A stretch of 5,884 nucleotides of DNA, taken from contig JAEWJV010000315.1 of the NCBI GenBank assembly GCA_023386395.1, forward strand, positions 1 through 5,884, read 5' to 3'. The notes under the pieces were generated by a model. That model worked only from the letters and a program-made list of their open reading frames with translations. It made no database searches and was not told the origin of the DNA. Position numbers and translations under genes: made by a program. This DNA is from Bacteroidota bacterium. GTDB taxonomy: Bacteria > Bacteroidota > Bacteroidia > Chitinophagales > Chitinophagaceae. Positions 1 to 5,884 of the stretch are shown here, piece after piece (the first letter of the stretch is position 1; each line of letters opens with the position of its first letter).

Positions 1-1
1 T

Positions 2-766
2 GGCAAACACCTTATAGAAGTGATGCAGGATTTTAAGGTTTCAACAAAATGGATGCTGCAGGATAATCATTACTTCACCACGCTTGCGTTTGTTTCTTTA
101 ATGGAAAACGGCGAACGTGATTTTGTATTTAACCGCGGCGCTGATGGCCAGTTAAACAGGTCTGAAATGGAGGCAATTAATCTTGATGGATTTTCCATTA
201 TTCATTTTGGTTCTGCAACGGGCTTTCTGCCTGGGCCTTTACAGATTGCTTACCAGGGCTTAATGCAGAAAGCGCTTCAGCGAAATTTATATGTAAGCTT
301 TGATCCTAATTATCGCCACTTGCTCTTTAAAAATAATGTACAGTCGTTTATTGACCAGTCCTGGAACTTTATAGAAAGCTGTAATTTCTTTAAAGTAAGT
401 GAAGAAGAAGCATTGTTAATAACCGGAGCAGCAACAGTAACAGATGCTATAAAAATTCTGAGAGAAAAAACGAACGCCGTTTTTACAATAACTATCGGGA
501 AAGAAGGCACTCTGTTGATTGTAAATGATGAAATTGTTACAGTGCCCAGCATTCATGTAAAGGTTGTTGATACAACCGGCGCCGGCGATGCATTTGTTGG
601 CGCTGTGTTATACCAGTTAAGTAAAATACAAACGGCTTTGGATGAAATATCTTTCGATAACTGGAAAAATATAATCTTTAATGCCAATAAAGCCGGCGCC
701 CGCACCTGCGAATACATGGGCGCTATGGAAGCCTTTAAACACTTTAGCAGCGATATTTTTAACTAA
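2..766 (+). CDS. PfkB-family carbohydrate kinase, fructokinase-like (5' end missing)
   Basis: This is the C-terminal 254 residues of a ribokinase/PfkB-family sugar kinase, cytoplasmic enzymes that phosphorylate a sugar with ATP. The frame is open from base 2, and the codons before the GTG at 20 (reading GKHLIEV) still fit the family, so the true start lies left of the window; roughly the first 45-55 residues, with the N-terminal glycine-rich sugar-binding part, are missing. Visible family marks in order are TTLAFVSL followed by GERDFVFNRGAD (the sugar-facing lid region typical of fructokinases), SFDPNYR at 296-316, SEEEALLITG, ITIGKEGTLL, and the signature DTTGAGDAF at 569-595, whose second Asp (587-589) is the expected catalytic base and whose GAG forms the anion hole. 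Fructose is the likeliest substrate by resemblance, but another ketose or keto-deoxy sugar is possible. The gene ends 8 bases from the convergent dnaB stop. No frameshift is seen. Confidence 0.93.
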   Translation, partial: GKHLIEVMQDFKVSTKWMLQDNHYFTTLAFVSLMENGERDFVFNRGADGQLNRSEMEAINLDGFSIIHFGSATGFLPGPLQIAYQGLMQKALQRNLYVSFDPNYRHLLFKNNVQSFIDQSWNFIESCNFFKVSEEEALLITGAATVTDAIKILREKTNAVFTITIGKEGTLLIVNDEIVTVPSIHVKVVDTTGAGDAFVGAVLYQLSKIQTALDEISFDNWKNIIFNANKAGARTCEYMGAMEAFKHFSSDIFN

Positions 767-774
767 GCTGTTTG

Positions 775-2346
775 CTAAAACGGGTCTTCATCTTCACCAA
801 AAGTATCATCGTTCATGCGGCTGCCCTTTTGTATAAAGAGGCGTGCATTATTATCATCACCTGTTTGCGAAGGCTGTGGGCCAAGCGGCTTCCAATTACC
901 GCCGGAAGATAAAGCAGGGCCACTATCGCCATCCCATTCTTCAAATCTTTGTATGTGCAGCAGGGCGCGGAGTTTTATGGTTTCAAGCGAGCCGTTCCTG
1001 TGTTTTGCTATTTTTATATGTGTTTCCCCGCGGGTACTTTCGCCATGCTCATTGGAAAAGTTCTCATAATATTCCGGACGATAAATAAACATAACCATAT
1101 CGGCATCCTGTTCAATAGCGCCGGATTCACGAAGGTCACTCAACTGAGGCATCTTGCTTTCTTTACGCGTTTCAACGGCACGGCTTAACTGGCTCAATGC
1201 AATTATTGGTATGTTTAATTCTTTGGCAAGCGCTTTCAGGTTACGGGAAATAGTGCTTATTTCCTGTTCACGGTTTGAACCGCGATCGGCAGTGCCGCTC
1301 ATTAACTGCAGGTAATCGATAATTATAATACCAACATTATGCTTATTTACGAGGCGGCGCGCTTTTGCCCTGAATTCAAAAATGTTTAAAGCTGCCGTAT
1401 CATCAATAAAAATAGGAGCCTGTTCTAAACTTTGAACGCCTTTTACGTGAAGCTGTTTATATTCATGATCTTCCAGCTTGCCCCGGGCAATCTTTTCCAT
1501 CGCTATTCCACTTTCCGCCGACAAAATACGCTGCACCAATTGTGAAGAGCTCATTTCAAGTGAAAAAAAGCCAACAGCGGTTCTTTTTTCTTTATTTGGA
1601 GATAAAGCTGCATTGCGGGCAAGATTTAAAGCAAATGCTGTTTTTCCCACAGATGGCCTTGCCGCCAGTATAATAAGATCGGTTGGCTGCCAGCCATAGG
1701 TTACACGGTCAAGGCTTGAAAAGCCACTCGGAACGCCGGATATATCTTCTGTTTTGGTGCGCAGTTCATCAATGCGGTTAATGGTTTTGGCTAATGCATT
1801 GCCAATATCTTCATAATTATTTTTAAGATAATTATTGGTAATGCTGAACATTTTTGTTTCGCTGTCATCCAGCAAATCAAAAACATCGGTACTGTCTTCA
1901 TAAGCGTCACTGATTATTTCACCGCTTATTCGAATTAGTTCCCGCTGAATAAATTTCTGCAGAATAATTCTTGAATGCGCTTCAATATTAGCCGTGGATA
2001 CCACAGCATTGGTAAGTTTGGTAATATAATAAGGGCCGCCTACCGCCTCGAGCTCTTCCGAAGTTTTTAGTTGTTCAACTACGGTAAGCATATCTATCGG
2101 CATGCTTTGTTGCGCCAGGCTTTGGAAAGCTTTAAATATGCGTTGATTTACATCCGTGTAAAAACATTCCGGCTTCAGAATTTCAATAACGGTATCAAAT
2201 GCGCTTTTTTCAAGCATGATGGCGCCAAGCACTGCTTCTTCCAGTTCGCGGGCCTGTGGCGGCAATTTTCCATAAACGGTAGTGCTAAGATCTATTGCTG
2301 GTTTTCTTCTTGTTCTTCTGTCTTTATTTTGGTTAACAATATCCAT
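775..2346 (-). CDS. dnaB: Replicative DNA helicase DnaB
   Basis: Hexameric 5'-3' helicase that unwinds DNA at the replication fork and recruits primase. The protein is 523 residues, somewhat longer than the roughly 450-470 usual for the family because of extensions at both ends. A basic N-terminal leader (about 1-28) precedes the DnaB N-terminal helical domain (about 30-130, beginning LPPQARELEEAVLGA). The linker GVPSGFSSLD (204-213) opens the RecA-like motor, with Walker A ARPSVGKT (229-236), Walker B IIIIDYLQLM (340-349), DLRESGAIEQDADMV (404-418) and the arginine-finger segment KHRNG (448-452). No intein interrupts these sites. From about 470 the tail is Gly/Ser/Asn/Asp-rich, probably disordered, and ends acidic as GEDEDPF. 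The ATG at 2346 is chosen because an in-frame TAA (2374-2376) lies just upstream with no other ATG between. No Shine-Dalgarno sequence is visible, as is usual in Bacteroidota. It diverges from pheT and converges on the sugar kinase, so it appears to be transcribed alone. Confidence 0.98.
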   Translation of the reverse strand: MDIVNQNKDRRTRRKPAIDLSTTVYGKLPPQARELEEAVLGAIMLEKSAFDTVIEILKPECFYTDVNQRIFKAFQSLAQQSMPIDMLTVVEQLKTSEELEAVGGPYYITKLTNAVVSTANIEAHSRIILQKFIQRELIRISGEIISDAYEDSTDVFDLLDDSETKMFSITNNYLKNNYEDIGNALAKTINRIDELRTKTEDISGVPSGFSSLDRVTYGWQPTDLIILAARPSVGKTAFALNLARNAALSPNKEKRTAVGFFSLEMSSSQLVQRILSAESGIAMEKIARGKLEDHEYKQLHVKGVQSLEQAPIFIDDTAALNIFEFRAKARRLVNKHNVGIIIIDYLQLMSGTADRGSNREQEISTISRNLKALAKELNIPIIALSQLSRAVETRKESKMPQLSDLRESGAIEQDADMVMFIYRPEYYENFSNEHGESTRGETHIKIAKHRNGSLETIKLRALLHIQRFEEWDGDSGPALSSGGNWKPLGPQPSQTGDDNNARLFIQKGSRMNDDTFGEDEDPF

Positions 2347-2401
2347 TTTATATGAAAAGAATTTAATCGGTTTTTAAGTAGCTGCTTTATGTTAAGCAAT
2401 T

Positions 2402-2443
2402 GTTGCCCCGGTGTTACCTGTATGTTATCGGTAACGGGGCAAC
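2402..2443. repeat. Long GC-rich inverted repeat upstream of dnaB
   Basis: The arms are GTTGCCCC (2402-2409) plus GTTACC (2413-2418), pairing with GGTAAC (2430-2435) plus GGGGCAAC (2436-2443). That makes a 14-bp stem with a 3-base bulge (2410-2412) and an 11-base loop. It is strikingly GC-rich against an AT-rich surround. Neither strand has a T-run after the stem, so it is not an ordinary intrinsic terminator. If dnaB transcription begins upstream of it, the hairpin would sit in the dnaB leader, 56-97 bases before the start codon. An operator for a dimeric regulator or an RNA control element are alternatives; the function is unknown. Confidence 0.75.
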
Positions 2444-2460
2444 GAATTAAGGCCTAATTC
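2444..2460. repeat. Short inverted repeat abutting the GC-rich one
   Basis: GAATTA (2444-2449) and TAATTC (2455-2460) flank the five bases AGGCC. The element begins at the base right after the larger inverted repeat ends, giving two consecutive hairpin-capable units. Six base pairs of AT-rich stem are weak alone, and the pairing could be chance. Confidence 0.4.
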
Positions 2461-2484
2461 ATGGCACGAAAAAATTTTAATTCA

Positions 2485-2502
2485 ATTAAACTTATTAAAC
2501 TT
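2485..2502. repeat. Tandem 9-bp AT-rich direct repeat
   Basis: Two exact copies of ATTAAACTT lie head to tail at 2485-2493 and 2494-2502. They sit at the right end of a stretch (2471-2502) with only three C bases and no G. The first DnaA-box-like 9-mer starts at the next base, 2503. AT-rich tandem repeats beside DnaA boxes are typical of strand-opening regions, but one pair of 9-mers in AT-rich DNA can arise by chance. Confidence 0.45.
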
Positions 2503-2605
2503 GTTTGCACAGTTTGCCAACAAAATAACGTGGTTATCCACTATAAGATTATAGTTCTTCCACAGAAATAAAAAGTTTTAAGAAAGTTCTAAGCTGATAT
2601 TCACA
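2503..2605 (+). promoter_or_regulatory. Cluster of DnaA-box-like 9-mers (tentative)
   Basis: Compared with the consensus TTATNCACA, the plus strand shows GTTTGCACA (2503-2511, two mismatches), TTATCCACT (2534-2542, one mismatch), TCTTCCACA (2556-2564, two mismatches) and ATATTCACA (2597-2605, one mismatch). All are in the same orientation within about 100 bases, and I find no TGTG core for the opposite orientation in this gap. DnaA binding here could control dnaB or mark an origin-like site. None matches perfectly, and AT-rich sequence produces near-matches, so this is a hypothesis. Confidence 0.3.
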
Positions 2606-2685
2606 GTTATGGGTGCAAAAACTTTTTCATAAAAAACATGCTTAGTTTTTAAAAAAAGCTGTATCGTTTAAGTTTAAAATTTCAC

Positions 2686-2715
2686 TTTCTTCTCTTATTT
2701 CAAAGTCTATTTTTG
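2686..2715 (+). promoter_or_regulatory. Bacteroidota-type promoter of the pheT operon
   Basis: TATTTTTG at 2708-2715 matches exactly the -7 consensus TAnnTTTG of the Bacteroidota housekeeping sigma factor. Eighteen bases upstream is TTTC (2686-2689), a one-base departure from the -33 TTTG element. Transcription would begin near 2718-2722, leaving a leader of only about 10 bases before the pheT ATG. That leaves no room for a leader peptide or T-box type attenuator. Confidence 0.6.
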
Positions 2716-2730
2716 CATTAATTGATTTTT

Positions 2731-5154
2731 ATGAAGATATCTTATAACTGGCTTAATAAATATTTACCCGAAATAATTGAACCGCAAAAATTATCTGAAA
2801 TTTTAACTTCTGTTGGCCTCGAGGTAGAAGCACTTGAACCTTACGAAAATTTTAAAGGAGGATTGAAAGGGCTTGTTACAGGTGAAGTTTTGAGTTGCGA
2901 ACAACATCCGAATGCCGATAAACTTAAAATAACAAAAGTTGATATAAATAAAGATGCGCCATTGCAAATAATTTGCGGCGCACCAAATGTAGCCGCCGGC
3001 CAAAAAGTTATTGTAGCGCCTGTTGGCACAACCATCTACCCTTTGAACGGAGATGCAGTAACAATGAAAGTGGCTAAAATAAGAGGCATTGAAAGCTTTG
3101 GAATGCTTTGCGCTGAAGATGAAATAGGCTTAAGCAACAATCATGAAGGCATTCTTATTTTACCGGCTGAAACAGAAAATGGAACGCCCGTTGAAAAATT
3201 ATTTGATGTTTATACTGACTGGATTTATGAAATTGGTTTAACGCCAAACCGCATGGATGCCATGAGCCATATTGGTGTTGCCAAAGATATCTGCGCATGG
3301 TTATCTTACCATAATCATACAATTGTAACTGCAAAACTTCCATTTACAAATAATACGGAAAGCAGCAGCGGAAACAGTGAATTTACTGTGGTAATTGAAA
3401 ATACAGATGACTGCAAAAGGTATTCAGGTGTAGCCATGAAAAATGTAAAAGTTGCACCATCACCGGCATGGCTGCAGAATTATTTAAAAGCAATAGGTCA
3501 ACGTCCAATAAATAATATAGTTGATATTACAAATTTCATTTTGCATGAAACGGGCCAGCCTTTACACGCTTTTGATGCTGATGCCTTAAGCAGTAAAAAA
3601 GTAGTGGTAAAAAATCTGCCTGAAGGCACTTTATTTAAAACACTGGATGAGGTAGAAAGAAAATTAAGCAGCAGAGACCTGATGATTTGCAATGACAATG
3701 AGCCCGTTTGTATTGCCGGTGTTTTTGGCGGCATAGGCAGTGGCGTTACCGAAAAAACGCAAAGTATATTTTTAGAAAGCGCGTGGTTCAGCCCCTCGTC
3801 CATACGGGCATCTTCATTAAAACATGGCCTGAGAACAGAAGCCGCCATAAGGTTTGAAAAAGGCGTAGATATTTCGGGAACAGTGCAGGCACTTTTACGC
3901 GCTGTTGAATTAATAAAAGAAGTGGCAGGCGGTGAAGTAAGCGGAAAACTGATTGATGTTTACCCCGTAGTTGCTGAAAAGAAAATTGTGGTTTTAAAAT
4001 ATGATTATCTTAAAAAATTAAGCGGCAAAACTTATTCTCCTGAATCAGTAAAAAATATTTTAACTGCACTGGAATTCGATGTGGCTGAGGAAAATAACAG
4101 CTTTATAAAATTGGCTGTGCCATTAAGCAAAGCTGACATTAGTTTGCCCGCCGATATTGTAGAAGAAATTATAAGAATTGACGGCCTGAACAATATTGAA
4201 ATTCCATCAACGATTACAATAACGCCTTCTATAAATGAAAACAGTCTAAGGGAGAATTTGAAAGAAAAACTGTCGCAACTGTTTGCCGGTTTGGGATTCA
4301 ACGAAATTATTACTAACTCGATTGCCAATAGTAAAAATTACAGGGAAGATCAGTTAAGTACGGCTGTTAAATTGCTTAATAATTTAAGTGCTGATCTCGA
4401 TATTATGCGGCCTTCCATGCTTGAAACAGGATTGGAAGTGCTCGCTTATAATATCAACAGAAAAAATACCAACCTGCGTTTTTTTGAGCTTGGCAAAATT
4501 TATAAACATGATGAGAACGGTTATTCGGAAACCGAAAAAATTTGTTTTTGGATAACAGGCAGAAAACAAACACCGGGGTGGAAAAATCAAAATGCAGAAG
4601 CCGATTTTTTTACGGCCAAGGGCATTACCGCAGCATTGCTGGAAAGCATCAATATTAAAAATATATCTTTTGAAGATCCCAAAGCTGTGGCAGAAGGCAC
4701 CATTCAAACACTTCAAAAAAACAAAATTAAATTGGGTAGCATTTTGCTGGCAGCCAATTCGCTTTTACAAAAATTTGGTATTAAACAGCAGGTTGTTTTT
4801 GCAGAGTTTGATGTAGAAAGCCTGGCAGAAGAAGCTATAAAACAGCAGGTCTTATACAAAGAGATTCCACAATTTCCGGTTGTGAAAAGAGACCTAGCTT
4901 TTGTAACCGGCAAAAATGTTGTTTACGGCGGCATTGCATCTTTGTTAGAGAGAATGAAGGTGAAATATCTTGAAGGCTTTAAGCTGTTTGATATTTATGA
5001 AGGTGAAAAATTAGGCGCTGATAAAAAATCGTTTGCTATTAACTTTAGATTTATTAATGCAGAAAAAACGCTTACCGATGCTGAAGTGGAGCTGGCTATG
5101 AAGACAATTACTGAAAAGCTGGTAAAAGAATTTGAAGCAGAAATCCGGCACTAA
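2731..5154 (+). CDS. pheT: Phenylalanine--tRNA ligase beta subunit
   Basis: Beta chain of the alpha2-beta2 enzyme that charges tRNA-Phe; the beta chain binds the tRNA and edits mischarged tyrosine, while the alpha chain (PheS) holds the active site. At 807 residues it is full length for the bacterial family. The start MKISYNWLNKYLPEI is canonical. A TTG three codons upstream (2722) follows directly on an in-frame TAA and falls about at the predicted transcription start, so the ATG is preferred. Domains in order: EMAP-like tRNA-binding domain (about 43-155, with HPNADKLKI and ICGAPNVAAGQKV); B3/B4 editing region (about 215-400, with GQRPINNIVDITNFIL at 256-271, GQPLHAFDAD and GLRTEAAIRFEKGVD at 366-380); B5 (about 412-485, with DIVEEIIRIDG at 475-485); the catalytic-like core (about 500-700, with IMRPSMLETGLEVLAYNINR and RFFELGKIY); and the C-terminal FDX-ACB anticodon-binding domain (about 714-807, beginning FPVVKRDLAFV). 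pheS is not adjacent. It leads an operon with the next two genes, 20 bases before the second. Confidence 0.99.
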   Translation: MKISYNWLNKYLPEIIEPQKLSEILTSVGLEVEALEPYENFKGGLKGLVTGEVLSCEQHPNADKLKITKVDINKDAPLQIICGAPNVAAGQKVIVAPVGTTIYPLNGDAVTMKVAKIRGIESFGMLCAEDEIGLSNNHEGILILPAETENGTPVEKLFDVYTDWIYEIGLTPNRMDAMSHIGVAKDICAWLSYHNHTIVTAKLPFTNNTESSSGNSEFTVVIENTDDCKRYSGVAMKNVKVAPSPAWLQNYLKAIGQRPINNIVDITNFILHETGQPLHAFDADALSSKKVVVKNLPEGTLFKTLDEVERKLSSRDLMICNDNEPVCIAGVFGGIGSGVTEKTQSIFLESAWFSPSSIRASSLKHGLRTEAAIRFEKGVDISGTVQALLRAVELIKEVAGGEVSGKLIDVYPVVAEKKIVVLKYDYLKKLSGKTYSPESVKNILTALEFDVAEENNSFIKLAVPLSKADISLPADIVEEIIRIDGLNNIEIPSTITITPSINENSLRENLKEKLSQLFAGLGFNEIITNSIANSKNYREDQLSTAVKLLNNLSADLDIMRPSMLETGLEVLAYNINRKNTNLRFFELGKIYKHDENGYSETEKICFWITGRKQTPGWKNQNAEADFFTAKGITAALLESINIKNISFEDPKAVAEGTIQTLQKNKIKLGSILLAANSLLQKFGIKQQVVFAEFDVESLAEEAIKQQVLYKEIPQFPVVKRDLAFVTGKNVVYGGIASLLERMKVKYLEGFKLFDIYEGEKLGADKKSFAINFRFINAEKTLTDAEVELAMKTITEKLVKEFEAEIRH

Positions 5155-5174
5155 TTTGGCCTAATTTTTATTGT

Positions 5175-5462
5175 ATGGAAGATTTGCATGCCACAGTTAA
5201 AGATTTACATTTTGCTTTACAAGCGCTGTTAAAGAAATTGAACGGGTTAAAAAAAGAAAACGAGGGTCTAAGAAAAGAAAATGAAGAATTGAGAAAAGCC
5301 GTTTCAGAAAAGGAGCATTTAATTAATGCAACTGAAGAAAAGATTGTTACAGCAAATATTAATTGTTTGTACGATGAAGAACAAAAAGAAGCGTTACAAT
5401 TTAAGATTGATGCATATTTAAAAGACATTGAAAAATGTCTTGCACTACTTAATGCCAGATAA
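5175..5462 (+). CDS. Small coiled-coil protein, possible ZapA partner
   Basis: A 95-residue acidic/basic helical protein with no signal peptide or membrane segment. Residues about 15-58 are a strong coiled coil: leucines at 25, 32 and 39 keep heptad spacing, and the segment from 25 to 41 is built of near-identical heptads LKKENEG and LRKENEE. The C-terminal third (FKIDAYLKDIEKCLALLN) is a second amphipathic helix. I do not recognise a named family from the sequence itself. Small coiled-coil proteins of this kind between pheT and zapA are familiar in Bacteroidota. The stop (5460-5462) shares its last base with the zapA start, so translation is probably coupled. By position and shape it may be a counterpart of ZapB, the coiled-coil protein that ZapA links to the FtsZ ring; that is inference only. 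The ATG at 5175 lies 20 bases after pheT and has no clear Shine-Dalgarno. Confidence 0.88.
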   Translation: MEDLHATVKDLHFALQALLKKLNGLKKENEGLRKENEELRKAVSEKEHLINATEEKIVTANINCLYDEEQKEALQFKIDAYLKDIEKCLALLNAR

Positions 5463-5746
5463 TGGAAGAATTAATACCTGTAAATATTTTGGTGGGAGAT
5501 AGAAATTACCGTGTCAAAATTAAACCTGCCGATGAAGAAAATCTGCGTAAAACAATAAAACTCGTAAATAATAAATTGGTAGAATTTAAAACCAATTTTG
5601 CCGGCAAAGACATGCAGGATTATATTGCCATGGTATTAATATGGCTGGCAACCGAACAACCTTCAAGCGCCATTGCCAATGAAAATGCCAGGGAAATTTC
5701 AGGGAAATTAAAAGCGCTTCAACAGTTAATTGAGGAAGCTATATAA
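5462..5746 (+). CDS. zapA: Cell division protein ZapA
   Basis: A 94-residue ZapA-family protein. ZapA binds FtsZ in the cytoplasm and bundles protofilaments, stabilising the Z ring at mid-cell. The N-terminal domain starts with the beta strand-rich IPVNILVGDRNYRVKI (5-20), followed by helix ENLRKTIKLVNNKLVEF (26-42), the Bacteroidota-typical GKDMQDYIAMVLIWLATEQ (48-66), and a C-terminal helix (about 70-93, ENAREISGKLKALQQLIEEA) that would form the dimer and tetramer coiled coil. The length is normal for the family. Its ATG overlaps the preceding stop in TAATG, so translation probably depends on ribosomes finishing the coiled-coil gene. It is the last gene of the rightward operon. Nothing that looks like a plus-strand terminator follows; the hairpin just after its stop serves the opposite strand. 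Confidence 0.95.
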   Translation: MEELIPVNILVGDRNYRVKIKPADEENLRKTIKLVNNKLVEFKTNFAGKDMQDYIAMVLIWLATEQPSSAIANENAREISGKLKALQQLIEEAI

Positions 5747-5777
5747 ATAAAAAGCTCCGTTCAAAAATGAACAGAGC
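5743..5777 (-). terminator. Intrinsic terminator of the leftward right-end gene
   Basis: Read on the minus strand, GCTCTGTTCA pairs with TGAACGGAGC around a TTTT loop (stem arms at 5768-5777 and 5754-5763). It is a continuous 10-bp stem with one G-U wobble, followed directly by TTTTTATTTAT. On the plus strand the wobble becomes a C-A mismatch and no T-run follows, so the element is directional. It begins 23 bases after the leftward stop at 5801, and its T-run overlaps the zapA stop codon. Confidence 0.85.
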
Positions 5778-5800
5778 GTATTCTGAAAAAGCCCCGAAAA

Positions 5801-5884
5801 TCATTGCGCCTTACAGGCAAACATTTTTTCAATTTTCTCTTCAGTTTTCAGAGAAGGTACTACATTAAACACATTCAGTTTGGG
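5801..5884 (-). CDS. C-terminal end of an unidentified leftward gene (partial)
   Basis: The minus-strand frame is open from the window edge for 27 codons to a TGA at 5801-5803. It encodes a C-terminus that starts PKLNVFNVVPSLKTEEK and ends IEKMFACKAQ. The support is the closely placed intrinsic terminator on the same strand and the absence of any plausible rightward gene here. There are too few residues to name a family: a hydrophobic strand (NVFNVV) followed by a charged helix is all that can be seen. Its start and most of its sequence lie to the right of the window. Confidence 0.7.
   Translation of the reverse strand, partial: PKLNVFNVVPSLKTEEKIEKMFACKAQ

Larger units (their letters stand above)
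2347..2730. other. dnaB-pheT divergent intergenic region
   Basis: This 384-base gap between two divergent essential genes holds no gene I can support. On the dnaB side are two inverted repeats back to back (2402-2443 and 2444-2460). The middle is very AT-rich, with a perfect tandem 9-mer at 2485-2502, followed by several DnaA-box-like 9-mers on the plus strand between 2503 and 2605. The pheT side carries a Bacteroidota-type -7 element at 2708-2715. A possible but weak leftward promoter for dnaB is TAAGTTTA read on the minus strand (2487-2494) with a TTG 23 bases upstream (2518-2520). That spacing is at the edge of what is accepted, so I do not list it as its own feature. Confidence 0.8.

Noticed and set aside
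20..25. GTG or ATG at 20-25 as the true start of the sugar kinase.
   Set aside because: The frame stays open to the window edge and the preceding codons still match family sequence. The N-terminal sugar-binding portion would be missing, so the gene is cut by the window.
815..1069. Plus-strand open frames across dnaB, and minus-strand frames across pheT.
   Set aside because: They are out-of-frame shadows of well-identified conserved genes, with no recognisable protein features of their own.
1639..1662. Possible intein insertion at the DnaB Walker A site, a common intein position.
   Set aside because: The Walker A motif ARPSVGKT and its flanks read straight through without interruption.
2461..2571. 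A 36-codon plus-strand reading frame starting MARKNFNSIK and containing one CTVC motif, inside the dnaB-pheT gap.
   Set aside because: It is short, has no recognisable promoter element or family match, and contains only a single Cys pair. It overlaps the AT-rich repeats and DnaA-box-like sites. A frame of this length is expected by chance in AT-rich DNA.
2722..2730. TTG at 2722 as the pheT start.
   Set aside because: It directly follows an in-frame TAA and lies about at the predicted transcription start. The ATG at 2731 gives the canonical PheT N-terminus MKISYNWL.
5154..5172. AATTTGGCCTAATTTTTATT after pheT as a terminator.
   Set aside because: The symmetry is only four AT pairs around GGCC, too weak for a terminator. 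The next gene starts 20 bases after pheT, which fits continuous transcription.
5747..5884. A 6S-type RNA downstream of zapA, as in some Bacteroidota.
   Set aside because: The only strong structure is a 10-bp hairpin with a minus-strand T-run, fully explained as the terminator of the leftward gene. No long, bulged 6S-like rod is visible in this short stretch.

Overview
The window reads as ordinary chromosomal housekeeping sequence from a member of the Bacteroidota, plausibly Chitinophagaceae or a close relative. The family-level assignment is inference. The support is AT-rich DNA, no Shine-Dalgarno sequences in front of the starts, a TAnnTTTG-type -7 promoter element before pheT, and the order pheT, small coiled-coil gene, zapA that is familiar from this phylum.

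Layout from left to right. Positions 2-766 (+) hold the 3' part of a PfkB-family sugar kinase, most like fructokinases, whose start lies outside the window. It converges with dnaB (775-2346, -), the replicative helicase, leaving 8 bases between the stops. A divergent intergenic region (2347-2730) follows. It contains two abutting inverted repeats on the dnaB side, a very AT-rich stretch with a tandem 9-bp repeat, several DnaA-box-like 9-mers in one orientation, and a promoter for pheT. The rightward operon is pheT (2731-5154, phenylalanyl-tRNA synthetase beta chain), a 95-residue coiled-coil protein (5175-5462) and zapA (5462-5746). The last two overlap by one base in a TAATG junction. The right end holds the last 27 codons of an unidentified leftward gene (stop at 5801-5803) and its intrinsic terminator, which lies directly against the zapA stop.

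The genes link replication (dnaB), translation (pheT) and cell division (zapA plus a coiled-coil partner candidate). I see no mobile element, CRISPR array, tRNA, rRNA or defence system, and no clear new system. The points most worth a second look are the SSB-tip-like C-terminus of DnaB, the structured dnaB-pheT intergenic region, and the small coiled-coil gene coupled to zapA.
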